Source: Nitratireductor arenosus (GTDB lineage Bacteria > Pseudomonadota > Alphaproteobacteria > Rhizobiales > Rhizobiaceae). From it: a stretch of DNA of 64,000 nt. The notes below the pieces were generated by a model, which did not search any database, was not told the origin of the DNA, and saw only the letters and a program-made list of their open reading frames with translations. Within the stretch, counting starts at the first letter, position 1, and every line of letters begins with the position of its first letter. The position numbers and the translations under genes were made by a program. The stretch lies in the NCBI RefSeq assembly GCF_009742725.1, contig NZ_WPHG01000001.1:1152001-1216000 (forward strand). The letters are read 5' to 3'. Below are positions 35,278-44,585 of the stretch, in pieces.

Positions 35278-36105
35278 CTACACCATGGCGATGACGCGCG
35301 AAGGGCCGCCCGTGCCGCCGCGCAGCTTCGGTGCGCCGACCACCAGGGTCGCGCCGCTCGCCGGCAGGCTCTCCAGATTGGCGACGCATTCCAGCCCCCA
35401 GCGCCCCGACGGAAGCCAGGCATAATGCACGGCGAAATCGGGGGAGGGTCCGTGATCGAGCGACAGCGTGTCGACCGCGATGCCCTTGACCGACGGCGCT
35501 TCCATCAGCATCTGCGCGGCCTCGATGTGGAAGCCGGGGAAATGCATGGTCTTGCCGTCCTCGCCGACATTGCGGAATTTACCCGTCTCCAGATGCGCGC
35601 CCCAGCCCGACAGCATCGCCACGCACGCCCCTTCGGGCAGATCGCCATTGGCGTCCGTCCAGGCCGTGATGTCGTCCGGCGTCACCTGGGCGTCGGCATT
35701 GTCGGCCGCCTTCTGGCGGATATCGATGATGGCGAGCGGGCAGACCAGGTCCGCCACCGGGATTTCGGCCACCGATTTGCCGTCGGCGGAAAAATGCAGC
35801 GGCGCGTCCAGATGCGTGCCGGTGTGCTCGTTGAAGCGCCATTCGTTGATATTGAATTTGTGCTCGGCGTAGTTGAACAGGGCCTTCTTGAACAATTGCT
35901 GCTCGTTGAAGAAGGTCGGGAACGCCTCGAACAGTTCGTGGGTCAGATCCTCGGCCTTGGTCGGCATCGCCTTTTGTGCAAATAGCGGCGCCGGCGCCGC
36001 GAGCGAGGCGGCCGCGGCCGCGCCGGCGACCGCGCCGCCCTTGAAAAAGTCGCGCCGGGAAAGCATGCGGTCCTTGACGCTGTCGATCACGCAATGGTGG
36101 CACAT
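35278..36105 (-). CDS. Cyclase-family hydrolase with Tat signal
   Basis: A 275-aa exported hydrolase of the cyclase/kynurenine formamidase-like family (PF04199). The metal-binding motif HTGTHLDAPLHF is in the middle, with VDTLSLDHGPSPDFAVH later. The N-terminus is MCHHCVIDSVKDRM then the twin-arginine motif SRRDFFKGGAVAGAAAAASL, ending in AQKAMP, so the folded metalloenzyme is exported by Tat. GGGAGGA places the start at ATG 36105; an ATG at 36111 would be too close to it. Substrate unknown. Convergent with the P450 (55 bp), not necessarily functionally linked. Confidence 0.9.
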   Translation of the reverse strand: MCHHCVIDSVKDRMLSRRDFFKGGAVAGAAAAASLAAPAPLFAQKAMPTKAEDLTHELFEAFPTFFNEQQLFKKALFNYAEHKFNINEWRFNEHTGTHLDAPLHFSADGKSVAEIPVADLVCPLAIIDIRQKAADNADAQVTPDDITAWTDANGDLPEGACVAMLSGWGAHLETGKFRNVGEDGKTMHFPGFHIEAAQMLMEAPSVKGIAVDTLSLDHGPSPDFAVHYAWLPSGRWGLECVANLESLPASGATLVVGAPKLRGGTGGPSRVIAMV

Positions 36106-36117
36106 GGTCATTCCTCC

Positions 36118-36148
36118 CTTGAGAATGAAGTCGCCGCATTCTCTCAAG
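36118..36148. promoter_or_regulatory. Imperfect inverted repeat upstream of the cyclase gene
   Basis: CTTGAGAATG (36118-36127) and CATTCTCTCAAG (36137-36148) are inverted with a 2-base insertion in one arm, in the leader region of the cyclase gene. Possibly an operator or RNA stem. Confidence 0.35.
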
Positions 36149-36218
36149 AATGATCCGGCGCGCGGGATGACGCAAGGCAAGCTTCTGCCGTCCCGTCTGG
36201 CGTTTACGGGAGCGCGAC

Positions 36219-36596
36219 CTACCGGCCACGCCCGAAAAACGCGTTTTCGACATGCACCGGCCAGCGCCGGGGCAGTACCGCGACCAGGTCGAAGCGGATC
36301 GACAGCCGGGCGAAATCGGTCTGCCGCGACAGCCATATGTCGGCGGCGGCCTCGATGCGTCGTTGCGCAAGCGGGCCCACCGCCTCCATCGCCGCGGCGA
36401 GCGTCGGCCGTGCCTTGACCTCGACGATGGCGACGAGATCGCCGCGCCGGGCGATCAGGTCGATCTCGCCGAGCCGCGTCCGATAGCGGCGCGCGACGAT
36501 CCGGTAACCCTTGAGCGTCAGGGCGAGCGCCGCCAGCCACTCGCTGCGGTGACCCCGGCGATAGGCGCGCCGACGCGAGGAGGACTCATCGGCCAT
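36219..36596 (-). CDS. yraN: YraN/UPF0102 family protein
   Basis: A 125-aa predicted nuclease of the restriction-endonuclease fold: [40 protein letters not shown] and FVEVKAR-like VEVKARPTL, the (D/E)xK catalytic signature. Family members are found next to rsmI in most proteobacteria and assist in Holliday junction or DNA processing; the role is unproven. It overlaps the rsmI 3' end by 11 bp and follows it in the same operon. ATG 36596 is chosen. Confidence 0.93.
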   Translation of the reverse strand: MADESSSRRRAYRRGHRSEWLAALALTLKGYRIVARRYRTRLGEIDLIARRGDLVAIVEVKARPTLAAAMEAVGPLAQRRIEAAADIWLSRQTDFARLSIRFDLVAVLPRRWPVHVENAFFGRGR

Positions 36597-37497
36597 CGGC
36601 TTCGGCCTTGAGTGCAATCAGCCGGCGATAGAGGTCGGTCTTCGTGCCGCCGGTCATGCGCGCGGCTTCGCCGGCGGCCTTCGCTGCCGGCATCTCGGCG
36701 GCGAGCTCGAGCAACAGCGCGTCGACATCCTCCGGCGCATGTGGCGCGGCGTCCTCGGGTGGCGCAACGCACACCACCACCTCGCCCTTCGGCGCTCCGG
36801 CTTCGGCGTAGTGTTGGCCAAGCTCGGCCAGGGTGCCGCGCCGCACTTCCTCGTAAGCCTTGGTGAGCTCGCGGCAGACGGCCGCCTGCCGCGACCCGCC
36901 CAGCATCTCGGCCATCGCGGCCAGCGTGTCGGCGAGGCGGCGCGGCGATTCGAAAAAGATCAGCGTCGCTGGAACCGGGGCGAGCCCGACGAGCCGGGTG
37001 CGGCGTTGGCTGGACTTAGTCGGCAAAAAACCGGCGAAGAAGAACGAATCCGACGGCAGTCCCGAGGCGACTAGCGCGGCCAGCGGGGCCGAGGCGCCGG
37101 GGATCGGCACGACCTTGCAGCCTTCGCCGAGGGCCTGGCGCGCGAGGCGAAAGCCCGGATCCGACACCAGCGGCGTGCCGGCGTCGGAGACCAGCGCTAC
37201 CGAGCGGCCTTCCTTGAGCGCGGCAAGCAGCTTCGGGCCGGCCTCGGCGGCATTGTGTTCGTGATAGGCGACCGGTTTGCGCCGGATCGCATAGCGTTCG
37301 AGCAGGCGGCGGGTTATGCGCGTGTCCTCGCAGGCGACGAGATCGGCCGCCGCCAGCGTTTCCAGCGCCCTGATGGTTATGTCGGCGAGATTGCCGATCG
37401 GCGTGGCGACGAGATAAAGCGCCGGCTCCGGCGCACGGGCCGTCAGCGTGGCCTGGCCGATCACGAATGTGCGCTCCGGCAATGGTCGATCGCTCAT
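36586..37497 (-). CDS. rsmI: 16S rRNA (cytidine(1402)-2'-O)-methyltransferase
   Basis: Methylates C1402 in the ribosomal P site, with AdoMet. The 303-aa tetrapyrrole-methylase-fold protein shows [88 protein letters not shown] and [17 protein letters not shown] 37497 is used; the frame is open above. Overlapping yraN downstream is the usual arrangement. Confidence 0.96.
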   Translation of the reverse strand: MSDRPLPERTFVIGQATLTARAPEPALYLVATPIGNLADITIRALETLAAADLVACEDTRITRRLLERYAIRRKPVAYHEHNAAEAGPKLLAALKEGRSVALVSDAGTPLVSDPGFRLARQALGEGCKVVPIPGASAPLAALVASGLPSDSFFFAGFLPTKSSQRRTRLVGLAPVPATLIFFESPRRLADTLAAMAEMLGGSRQAAVCRELTKAYEEVRRGTLAELGQHYAEAGAPKGEVVVCVAPPEDAAPHAPEDVDALLLELAAEMPAAKAAGEAARMTGGTKTDLYRRLIALKAEADGR

Positions 37498-37576
37498 CGT
37501 CGTTCCCGATTGTCCATCCGGCCGGGCGCTGGATACCAAGCCTCGGCGGCGTGACCCCGACCGTCCAGGGCCGACC

Positions 37577-38737
37577 CTACCGTGCCAGATCGGCGACCAC
37601 CGCGTCGAGCACGATCATGCCCGCCTGCGTCGCGCGCAGCCTGGAATTGCCGATCGGGGCGACGAGGTGTTCGCCTTGCAGGACGGATATGCGCGCCTGC
37701 GAAAGCGGCCTGCCGGCGAGCGCCTCATAGCGGGCAAGGTCGATGCCTTCGGCCAGTCGCAACCCCATCAGCAGGAATTCGTCCGCCTCCTGCGATCGGG
37801 AAAGCACCTCTCCGTCGACGATGCCGTGACCATTTTCCTCGACCAGGGCGCACCATTTTTCCGGTAGGCGCTCGGCGATGGTGACCGTGCGCGCGTCGTT
37901 TTCGAGGAAACGGCCATGCGCGCCCGGTCCCACCCCGACATATTCGCCGTAGCGCCAATAGATGAGATTGTGGCGGCTTTCGGCGCCGGGCCTGGCATGA
38001 TTGGAAATCTCGTAGGCCGGCAGGCCGCGCGCCGCCGTCACCTCCTGCGTCAGCCGATAGAGCTCGGCCGCGTGACCCGGGTCCGGCACCGCGAACTTTC
38101 CCGCCTGATGCAGCGCAAAGAACGGCGTGCCCTGCTCGATGGTCAGCTGATAGAGCGACAGATGGTCGGCGGCGAGCCCGATTGCCTCGTCAAGCTCAGC
38201 GCCCCACGCCTCCGGCGTCTGGCCGGGCCTTGCATAGATCAGGTCGAAGGACAGCCGCGCGAAGGTCGAGCGCGCGATCTCGATCGCCCGGCGGGCCTCG
38301 GCGACATCGTGCAGCCGGCCGAGAAAGCGCAGATCTTGATCGTTGAGGGCCTGCACGCCGAGCGAGACCCGGTTGACGCCCGCGTCGCGATAGCCGCGAA
38401 AGCGCTCCGCCTCGACCGACGAAGGATTGGCCTCGAGCGTGATCTCGGCTCTGTCGTCGACGCTCCAATTTCGATTGATCGATTCGAGTATCGCACCGAC
38501 GGTTGCCGGCTCCATCAGTGACGGCGTACCGCCGCCGAAAAAGATGCTGGTGACGGCGCGCGGACCGGTGCGGGCGCGCATAAGCGCCATCTCGGCTGCG
38601 AAGGCGCGCACGAAGCGCTGCTGGTCGACGGGCTGGTGGCGGACATGGCTGTTGAAGTCGCAATACGGGCATTTGGCCGCGCAGAACGGCCAATGGACAT
38701 AGACCCCGAAACCTGGCGAGCGGTCGATATCGCTCAT
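37577..38737 (-). CDS. hemW: Radical SAM heme chaperone HemW
   Basis: Heme-trafficking radical SAM protein once annotated as an oxygen-independent coproporphyrinogen oxidase. The 386-aa product has the 4Fe-4S motif [14 protein letters not shown] (Cx3Cx2C), [37 protein letters not shown] and the HemW C-terminal domain ([17 protein letters not shown]). It starts by 4-bp overlap with the rdgB stop. Confidence 0.95.
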   Translation of the reverse strand: MSDIDRSPGFGVYVHWPFCAAKCPYCDFNSHVRHQPVDQQRFVRAFAAEMALMRARTGPRAVTSIFFGGGTPSLMEPATVGAILESINRNWSVDDRAEITLEANPSSVEAERFRGYRDAGVNRVSLGVQALNDQDLRFLGRLHDVAEARRAIEIARSTFARLSFDLIYARPGQTPEAWGAELDEAIGLAADHLSLYQLTIEQGTPFFALHQAGKFAVPDPGHAAELYRLTQEVTAARGLPAYEISNHARPGAESRHNLIYWRYGEYVGVGPGAHGRFLENDARTVTIAERLPEKWCALVEENGHGIVDGEVLSRSQEADEFLLMGLRLAEGIDLARYEALAGRPLSQARISVLQGEHLVAPIGNSRLRATQAGMIVLDAVVADLAR

Positions 38738-39387
38738 GCGGTCTCCAGCATCGCGGTGGCGAAGCGCGCGAAAGCGCGTGCCCGGTGCGACAGGCCGAGA
38801 TCGCCGCGCCCGGCCTCCCAGGCATGTTTCTCGCCCGCCGTCATCTCGCCGAAGGTCTGCTCGTACCCGTCGGGCTTGAACACGGGATCGTAGCCGAACC
38901 CCCTGTCGCCGCGCGGTGGCCACACAAGCGTGCCCTCGACCTCGCCGCGGAAATATTCCGCATGGCCGTCCGGCCAGGCCAGGCACAGAACGGCGACGAA
39001 GCGGCCGGTGCGCCGGTCCGGCGTGGTCGCACCCCTGTCCTGCAGCAGCGTTTCGACCTTTTGCATCGCCATCAGGAAGTCGCGGCCCGAGCCGTCGGGT
39101 CTTTCCGCCCAGTCGGCGGTGTAAACGCCGGGTTGGCCGTCGAGCGCGTCGACCACCAGCCCCGAATCGTCCGACAGCGCCGGCAGGCCCGTCGCGGAGG
39201 CGGCGGCGAACGCCTTGGTCAGGGCGTTTTCCTCGAAACTGGTTCCGGTTTCCGGCGGTTCCGGCAGGCCATAGTCACCGGCCGAACGCGCTTCCAGCCC
39301 ATAAGGCGCGATTAGCTCCGAAATTTCGGCCAGCTTGCCTTTGTTGTGGGTCGCCACGACGAGTTTTCTGCCGTCCAGTCGTCTCAT
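38734..39387 (-). CDS. rdgB: RdgB/HAM1 non-canonical purine NTP pyrophosphatase
   Basis: Hydrolyses dITP and XTP to keep them out of DNA and RNA. The 217-aa product has [19 protein letters not shown] (10-28), [31 protein letters not shown] and the end [20 protein letters not shown] with KHAWEAGR-type basic site. Its start immediately follows the stop of the upstream VOC gene, and its stop overlaps hemW. Confidence 0.96.
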   Translation of the reverse strand: MRRLDGRKLVVATHNKGKLAEISELIAPYGLEARSAGDYGLPEPPETGTSFEENALTKAFAAASATGLPALSDDSGLVVDALDGQPGVYTADWAERPDGSGRDFLMAMQKVETLLQDRGATTPDRRTGRFVAVLCLAWPDGHAEYFRGEVEGTLVWPPRGDRGFGYDPVFKPDGYEQTFGEMTAGEKHAWEAGRGDLGLSHRARAFARFATAMLETA

Positions 39388-39798
39388 TCACAGCCCCCAG
39401 ATTCTCGGTTCCGCGAATTCCAGCGAATTGCCGCCCGGATCGCGGAAATAGATCGACCGGCCGCCCTGCGGCCATTCGAAATCGGCCTCGATCGTCACGC
39501 CGGCGGCCTCAAGATGCGTCTTCCAACGCTCGATCTCGGCCGCCGACGCCGAAAAGCAGAGATGGCCCGGACCATGCGCGCCGTGCGGCGGCACCGGCAG
39601 CCCGGCGCCCGGCGCGCGCGGCACTTCGGTGACCCTGGCGTCGAAAAGCAGCACGACGCCACTGCCGCAGCGGAAAAAGACGTGCCGGCCCTCATCCTTG
39701 GCGATGCGCTCGAGGCCCAGTATGCCGCCGTAAAACGCCTCGGCGGCATCGAGGTCGTCGACATAGAGCGCGGATTCAAGAATCGCCGCCGGTCGCAC
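39388..39798 (-). CDS. VOC (glyoxalase/bleomycin-resistance) family protein
   Basis: A 136-aa single vicinal-oxygen-chelate protein with two beta-alpha-beta-beta-beta modules: ALYVDDLDAAEAFYGGILGL in the first, HLCFSASAAEIERWKTHL and GGRSIYFRDPGGNSLEFAEP in the second, carrying the C-terminal metal-ligand Glu. GTG start. It is inserted between rph and rdgB, with its stop abutting the rdgB start, so it is co-transcribed with nucleic-acid housekeeping genes. Substrate unknown; a detoxifying lyase or dioxygenase is possible. Confidence 0.88.
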   Translation of the reverse strand: MRPAAILESALYVDDLDAAEAFYGGILGLERIAKDEGRHVFFRCGSGVVLLFDARVTEVPRAPGAGLPVPPHGAHGPGHLCFSASAAEIERWKTHLEAAGVTIEADFEWPQGGRSIYFRDPGGNSLEFAEPRIWGL

Positions 39799-39810
39799 TG
39801 TCCGTCCTAT

Positions 39811-40527
39811 CTATCCGATCGCCATCTTCTGCAACTCGACAAGCCGGCCGATTCCCTTGCGGGCAAGCCGCATCAGTTCCTGGAACTGGTCGTCGGAGAA
39901 CGGTTCCCCCTCGGCCGTGCCCTGGATCTCGACGATGCCGCCCTTGCCGGTCATGACGAAATTGGCGTCGGTGCCGGCGGCCGAATCCTCGATATAGTCG
40001 AGATCGAGCACCGGTTGCCCGTCGTGAATGCCGCAGGAAATCGCCGCGACCTGATCCTTCAGCACCTTGGCCACCGACACCATGCTGCGCGCCTCCATCC
40101 AGGAAAGGCAGTCGTGCAGTGCGATGAATCCGCCGGTGATGGACGCCGTGCGAGTACCGCCGTCGGCTTGCAGCACGTCGCAATCGACGGTGATCTGGAC
40201 TTCGCCGAGCGCTTCCAGATCGACAACCGCGCGCAGCGATCGCCCGATCAGACGCTGGATCTCCAGCGTGCGCCCGCCCTGCTTGCCGGCCGTCGATTCG
40301 CGGCGCATGCGCTCGCCGGTTGACCGCGGCAGCATGCCGTATTCGGCGGTGACCCAGCCCCGGCCCGCATTGCGCAGCCATGGCGGAACCCTTTCCTCCA
40401 GGCTCGCCGTGCACAGCACATGGGTGTCGCCGAACTTGACCAGGCAGGAGCCTTCGGCATGTTTCGAAATGCCGCGCTCGAAGCTGACGGCACGCATTTC
40501 GTCGGGCTTCCGCTTGGAAGGACGCAT
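39811..40527 (-). CDS. rph: Ribonuclease PH
   Basis: Phosphorolytic 3'-5' exoribonuclease that trims tRNA 3' ends. The 238-aa product begins [19 protein letters not shown], with [73 protein letters not shown] and [13 protein letters not shown]. The start is set at ATG 40527; the frame continues upstream through the intergenic hairpin and is not believed. First gene of the rph-VOC-rdgB-hemW operon, divergent from hrcA. Confidence 0.96.
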   Translation of the reverse strand: MRPSKRKPDEMRAVSFERGISKHAEGSCLVKFGDTHVLCTASLEERVPPWLRNAGRGWVTAEYGMLPRSTGERMRRESTAGKQGGRTLEIQRLIGRSLRAVVDLEALGEVQITVDCDVLQADGGTRTASITGGFIALHDCLSWMEARSMVSVAKVLKDQVAAISCGIHDGQPVLDLDYIEDSAAGTDANFVMTGKGGIVEIQGTAEGEPFSDDQFQELMRLARKGIGRLVELQKMAIG

Positions 40528-40594
40528 CACTCTGTTTTCCGCTTTTTTCATGCAAGAAGTGGGCTTGTAGCGAGCCCAAACCCGCGACGCAAAG

Positions 40595-40618
40595 AAAATC
40601 CGGCTTCGGCCGGGTTTT
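40595..40618. terminator. Bidirectional terminator-like hairpin in the rph/hrcA divergent gap
   Basis: AAAATCCGGC-TTCG-GCCGGGTTTT: a 10-bp stem with one G-T pair and a TTCG tetraloop, A-tract on one side and T-tract on the other. It sits between two divergent genes rather than after one, 68 bp upstream of rph and 66 bp upstream of hrcA. Confidence 0.6.
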
Positions 40619-40641
40619 GTCGGCGACACGCCGCCCACACT

Positions 40642-40669
40642 TTGTCCTGGCGGCGGGCGCGACTATATA
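40642..40669 (+). promoter_or_regulatory. Candidate hrcA promoter
   Basis: TTGTCC (40642-40647), a 16-base spacer and TATATA (40664-40669). If used, transcription starts at about 40676, which fits a start codon at 40684, 40690 or 40711. No CIRCE repeat is seen in this gap. Confidence 0.4.
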
Positions 40670-40683
40670 TGTTGACAGGCCTC

Positions 40684-41781
40684 ATGGGCATGGCGGAACG
40701 TGCTGCGGAGATGACCAAACCCTTGATCGACCGGACCTTGCAAAATCTCGACGCGCGCTCGCGCGACATTTTCCGGCTGATCGTCGACACCTATCTGCGC
40801 GACGGCGAGCCGGTCGGCTCGCGCAATCTGTCGCGCATGCTGCCGTCCTCGCTGTCGCCGGCGACCGTACGCAACGTCATGAGCGACCTGGAACATCTCG
40901 GCCTGGTCTATGCGCCGCATGTTTCGGCCGGGCGGCTCCCCACCCAGAAAGGGCTGCGCTTCTTCGTCGACGCGTTCATGGAAATCGGCGACCTCTCGGA
41001 GGAGGAGCGGCGCGTGATCGAGGCCCAGGTCAAGGCCTCGGGCAGCGACGCCTCGCTCGAACACATGCTCACCGAGGCAAGCCAGATGCTTTCGGGCATG
41101 TCGCGCGGCGCCGGGCTGGTGCTGGCCGCCAAGCACGAAACCGCGCTCAAACATATCGAATTCATCCAGCTCGAGCCGACCAAGGCGCTGGCGGTGCTGG
41201 TATCGCAATCCGGCGACGTCGAAAACCGCATCGTCGACCTGCCGGCGGGCGTGACGGCTGCGCAGTTGCACGAGGCGTCCAACTTCCTCAACGCCCATAT
41301 TCGCGGCAAGACCCTGGCCGAGGCGCGCTCCGACATCGCCCGCCTGCTCGAGGAGACTCGCGCCGCGCTCGACACCTTGTCTCAGGACCTGGTTGAAAAG
41401 GGTCTGGCCGTATGGGCCGGCGCCGATGCCGGCCTGCCGGCGCGGCTGATCGTGCGCGGGCGCGCCAATCTGCTGGAAAACCTGTCGGCGCCTGACGATA
41501 TCGAGATGCTCAAGCATCTGTTCGACGACCTTGAGACCAAGGAAGGGCTGGTCCAGCTCCTCAACCTGGCCGAGGAAGGCTCCGGCGTGCGCATCTTCAT
41601 CGGTTCCGAAAACAAGTTGTTTTCCCTGTCCGGTTCCTCGCTGGTCGTTGCCCCCTATCGCGATAAGGATGCGCGCGTGGTGGGCGCGCTCGGCGTGATC
41701 GGACCCACCCGGCTCAACTATGCCCGCATCGTGCCGATGGTCGATTACACCGCCCAGGTATTGTCGCGCCTGATGCAGTGA
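40684..41781 (+). CDS. hrcA: Heat-inducible transcription repressor HrcA
   Basis: Repressor that binds CIRCE elements at groESL promoters. About 365 aa: wHTH domain with NLDARSRDIFRLIVDTYLRD, GEPVGSRNLSRMLPSSLSPA, TVRNVMSDLEHLGLVYAPHV, SAGRLPTQKGLRFFVD, and C-terminal VRIFIGSEN, VVAPYRDKDARVVGALGVIG, GPTRLNYARIVPMVDYTAQVL. Four in-frame ATGs (40669, 40684, 40690, 40711) precede the conserved part; 40684 has AGG five bases upstream, but 40690 or 40711 are also possible. It is followed by grpE in the usual order. Confidence 0.94.
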   Translation: MGMAERAAEMTKPLIDRTLQNLDARSRDIFRLIVDTYLRDGEPVGSRNLSRMLPSSLSPATVRNVMSDLEHLGLVYAPHVSAGRLPTQKGLRFFVDAFMEIGDLSEEERRVIEAQVKASGSDASLEHMLTEASQMLSGMSRGAGLVLAAKHETALKHIEFIQLEPTKALAVLVSQSGDVENRIVDLPAGVTAAQLHEASNFLNAHIRGKTLAEARSDIARLLEETRAALDTLSQDLVEKGLAVWAGADAGLPARLIVRGRANLLENLSAPDDIEMLKHLFDDLETKEGLVQLLNLAEEGSGVRIFIGSENKLFSLSGSSLVVAPYRDKDARVVGALGVIGPTRLNYARIVPMVDYTAQVLSRLMQ

Positions 41782-41839
41782 CCGGTCCGTCGGCGCCACG
41801 CCCCGAACCGCGCCTGCACGCTCCCGACAATCGTGCCTC

Positions 41840-41868
41840 TTGATTTTCCGGTCCCGAGCATCGATATC
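41840..41868 (+). promoter_or_regulatory. Weak candidate promoter of grpE
   Basis: TTGATT (41840-41845) and GATATC (41863-41868) with a 17-base spacer, in the 128-bp hrcA-grpE gap. The preceding CTTGAT also resembles the -35 of alphaproteobacterial RpoH promoters, but the -10 fit is poor. Confidence 0.3.
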
Positions 41869-41909
41869 GGACGCAACTCCGGAAACTTTGTGACACACGG
41901 GATCAGTCG

Positions 41910-42605
41910 ATGAACGACCATCCGAAGAACGAACGCGGCAACGACGACAAGGTCGCCATGCCCGACATGGAAACGGCGAAAGGCCACTATGCCGAAATGG
42001 GCGGTGAGGCGGATGCCGCCGAAACCGGTCAGGACGGTCAGGACGGCGGGTTCGAGGCCGAGCGCGAGGCGTTTCTGCGGCTCGCGAAGGAGAACGATGA
42101 GCTGAAAGACCGCGCCCTGCGTCTCGCCGCCGAGATGGAAAATCTGCGCCGGCGCACGGCGCGCGACGTCCAGGACGCCCGCGCTTATGCGATCGCCAAT
42201 TTCGCCCGCGACATGCTGACGGTTTGTGACGATCTGCGTCGGGCGATCGATGCCGTGCCTGCCGAGGCGCGCGAGCGGGGCGAGGCGGGTCTCGTCGCGC
42301 TGATCGACGGCGTCGAGATGACGGAGCGCTCCATGCATGCCGCGCTCGAGCGCCATGGCGTGAAGAAGATCGACCCCGACGGCGAGAAATTCGATCCGAA
42401 TTTTCATCAGGCCATGTTCGAGGTGCCGAACCCGGAGGTTCCCGCCAGCACTGTCGTGCAGGTGGTGCAGAGCGGTTACGTGATCGGCGAGCGCGTCCTG
42501 CGCCCGGCTATGGTGGGGGTGGCCAAAGGCGGCCCCAAAACTGCCGCCAGGGACGAGGCCGCCGAACCGGGTCCGGTCAACGAGCAGGCCGAAAAGGACG
42601 CCTGA
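41910..42605 (+). CDS. grpE: Nucleotide exchange factor GrpE
   Basis: Exchanges ADP for ATP on DnaK. The 231-aa product has a disordered acidic N-terminus (about 1-50), a long coiled coil (about 50-110: [40 protein letters not shown]) and a C-terminal beta-domain with [20 protein letters not shown] and [19 protein letters not shown]. Longer than average because of the acidic extension and a 25-aa tail. dnaK is not in the window. Confidence 0.96.
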   Translation: MNDHPKNERGNDDKVAMPDMETAKGHYAEMGGEADAAETGQDGQDGGFEAEREAFLRLAKENDELKDRALRLAAEMENLRRRTARDVQDARAYAIANFARDMLTVCDDLRRAIDAVPAEARERGEAGLVALIDGVEMTERSMHAALERHGVKKIDPDGEKFDPNFHQAMFEVPNPEVPASTVVQVVQSGYVIGERVLRPAMVGVAKGGPKTAARDEAAEPGPVNEQAEKDA

Positions 42606-42783
42606 GCCGCCGGGCGGCATCCCGCGCTCCCGGAGGCGGCCCGGATATGACGCCGGCCCGGCCTGGGTCGTGAAGACGGTTCGCCGCGCCGCCTTCATGG
42701 TCTATCGTCCCGTCGGGGCATGACCTTTGCAGAAGACCGACCTCCGGTCTTCGGGATCATGGCCGGATTGCTGGGACGCTGCG

Positions 42784-43419
42784 ATGAACCCGCTTCTATT
42801 GCTCGATTATGCCGGCGTGGCGGTGTTTGCCGCCACCGGCGCCCTGGCGGCGTCGCGCAAGGAGCTCGACATTATCGGTTTCCTGTTTCTCGCCGGCGTG
42901 ACCGGCGTCGGCGGCGGCACGCTGCGCGACCTCGTGCTGGGCGAGCTGCCGGTCTTCTGGGTGGTAAACCCGGCCTATCTTCTGGTCTGCGGTGTCGTCG
43001 CCGTGATCGGCTTCTTCACCGCGCCGCTGGTCGAATCGCGCTACAGGCTGCTTCTATGGTTCGATGCGCTCGGCCTTTCGGCCTATTGCGTCATGGGTGC
43101 GGCCAAGGGCCTGGCGGTCGCCGCTTCGCCGCTGGTCGCCATCGTCACCGGCATCATGACGGCGACCTTCGGCGGCATTCTGCGCGACCTGCTTGCCGGC
43201 GAGCCGTCGGTTCTGCTGCGTCCCGAAATCTACGTCACCGCCGCGCTGGGTGGCGCGGCTGCTTATGTAGCCCTCGACCTTGCCGGGCTCGACCCGGCTT
43301 CGGCGGCGTTCGCCGCCTTTGCCGTGGCCTTCGCCGTGCGCGGCGGGGCGCTGCGCTTCGGCTGGGCGTTTCCGCGCTACCGCAGCCGCCCGGGGCGCCG
43401 CCCGGAGGACATTCCGTAG
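42784..43419 (+). CDS. TRIC/UPF0126 family cation channel protein
   Basis: A 211-aa inner-membrane protein with seven hydrophobic helices arranged as a duplicated three-helix unit: GVAVFAATGALAASRKELDI, GFLFLAGVTGVGGGTLRDLV, then GIMTATFGGILRDLLAGEPS repeating the GGGxxRD signature. Prokaryotic TRIC homologues form trimeric monovalent-cation channels. ATG 42784 (MNPLLLLDYAG) is preferred over an upstream start that lacks hydrophobic character. Convergent with adenosine kinase, 16 bp apart. Confidence 0.9.
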   Translation: MNPLLLLDYAGVAVFAATGALAASRKELDIIGFLFLAGVTGVGGGTLRDLVLGELPVFWVVNPAYLLVCGVVAVIGFFTAPLVESRYRLLLWFDALGLSAYCVMGAAKGLAVAASPLVAIVTGIMTATFGGILRDLLAGEPSVLLRPEIYVTAALGGAAAYVALDLAGLDPASAAFAAFAVAFAVRGGALRFGWAFPRYRSRPGRRPEDIP

Positions 43420-43435
43420 CGTACGACCGATCGCG

Positions 43436-44437
43436 CTAGAGCAGACCGGACTGCTGGGCGGCCTCGCGCAGGTTCTTCTGCGGGCGCGGGCCGATCTGCT
43501 GGATGACGATGCCGGCGGCGAGCGATCCCAGACGGCCGCAATCGACCAGATCGCGCCCGGTCACGTAGCCGTAAAGGAAGCCCGCCGCATAAAGGTCGCC
43601 GGCGCCGGTCGTGTCGACCAGCTCGTTAATCTCAACCGCGTCGATCGCAATGGTTTCCGCCCCGCGCACGATCACCGAGCCGTGCTCGGAACGGGTCACG
43701 GCCGCGAGCTTGCAATCCTTGCCGATCGCCTCAAGCGCCGTCTCGAACGAGGCGGTCTGGTAGAGCGATTTCAACTCGCTCTCATTGGCGAACACGATGT
43801 CGACCGTACCCGAGCGCATCAGTTCCAGGAACTCGTCACGATAGCGGTCGACGCAGAACGGATCCGACAGGGTCATCGACACCTCGCCGCCCGCCGCGTG
43901 GGCATGCTGTGCGGTCAGGCGGATTGCGTCCTTGGCCAGCGGGGGATCCCACAGATAGCCCTCGAAATAGACGAGCTTGCTCCGTTCGGCCTTGTCGCGC
44001 TCGACATCGTCGGGGCCAAGCTCGACGCAGGCGCCCAGATAGGTGTTCATCGAGCGCTCGCCGTCCGGTGTGACGAAGATCATCGACCGGGCGGTCGGCG
44101 TCTGGCCATTGAGCGGCTGCGTGTCGAAGGCCACGCCCTGGGCGCGGATGTCGTGGGCGTAGACCTTGCCGAGATGGTCGTCGGCCACCTTTCCGAAAAA
44201 CGCCGCGGCCGCGCCGAAGCTCGCAATGCCGGCGGCCGTGTTGCCGGCGCTTCCGCCCGATGCCTCGATCGCCGGTCCCATGCGGCTGTAGAGCAGCTCG
44301 GCGCGTTCGGCATCGATCAGGTTCATGGCTCCCTTGACGATGCCGTTGTCGACAAGGAAATCGTCATCGCAGCGTGCGAACACGTCCACAATGGCATTGC
44401 CGATACACAACACGTCGAATGGCTTGGCTGAGGTCAC
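43436..44437 (-). CDS. Adenosine kinase (PfkB family)
   Basis: A 333-aa ribokinase-fold enzyme of the adenosine-kinase branch common in alphaproteobacteria. Features: FDVLCIGNAIVDVFARCDDD at the N-terminus, GGSAGNTAAGIASFG (PfkB signature 1), SMNTYLGACVEL, and ELVDTTGAGDLYAAGFLYGY (signature 2, with catalytic Asp). Phosphorylates adenosine to AMP with ATP. GTG start; the frame continues upstream but without family resemblance. Monocistronic; divergent from the CysZ-like gene. Confidence 0.92.
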   Translation of the reverse strand: MTSAKPFDVLCIGNAIVDVFARCDDDFLVDNGIVKGAMNLIDAERAELLYSRMGPAIEASGGSAGNTAAGIASFGAAAAFFGKVADDHLGKVYAHDIRAQGVAFDTQPLNGQTPTARSMIFVTPDGERSMNTYLGACVELGPDDVERDKAERSKLVYFEGYLWDPPLAKDAIRLTAQHAHAAGGEVSMTLSDPFCVDRYRDEFLELMRSGTVDIVFANESELKSLYQTASFETALEAIGKDCKLAAVTRSEHGSVIVRGAETIAIDAVEINELVDTTGAGDLYAAGFLYGYVTGRDLVDCGRLGSLAAGIVIQQIGPRPQKNLREAAQQSGLL

Positions 44438-44585
44438 CTTAGGTTCCGCTGGATTGTTTCGGGGAGGATTCGTTGCCGGTTTAAAGCATCTGCCGGGCGT
44501 GACAAGCCCCCCGCCGGGTTGCATCGCCAGTGCTTGCCAATCGGCGCGGGGGTTCTTATCTGCGCCGGGCACGACGGAGCAGACC

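Noticed and set aside
32019-35423. Minus-strand open frame of over 1,100 codons antisense to the kinases and the P450
   Set aside because: High-GC shadow: codon-position composition mirrors the plus-strand genes, no recognisable motif, and it covers three well-supported genes.
40528-41909. Search for a CIRCE repeat (TTAGCACTC-N9-GAGTGCTAA) near hrcA and grpE
   Set aside because: No such repeat was seen in either gap; HrcA presumably acts on groESL outside the window.
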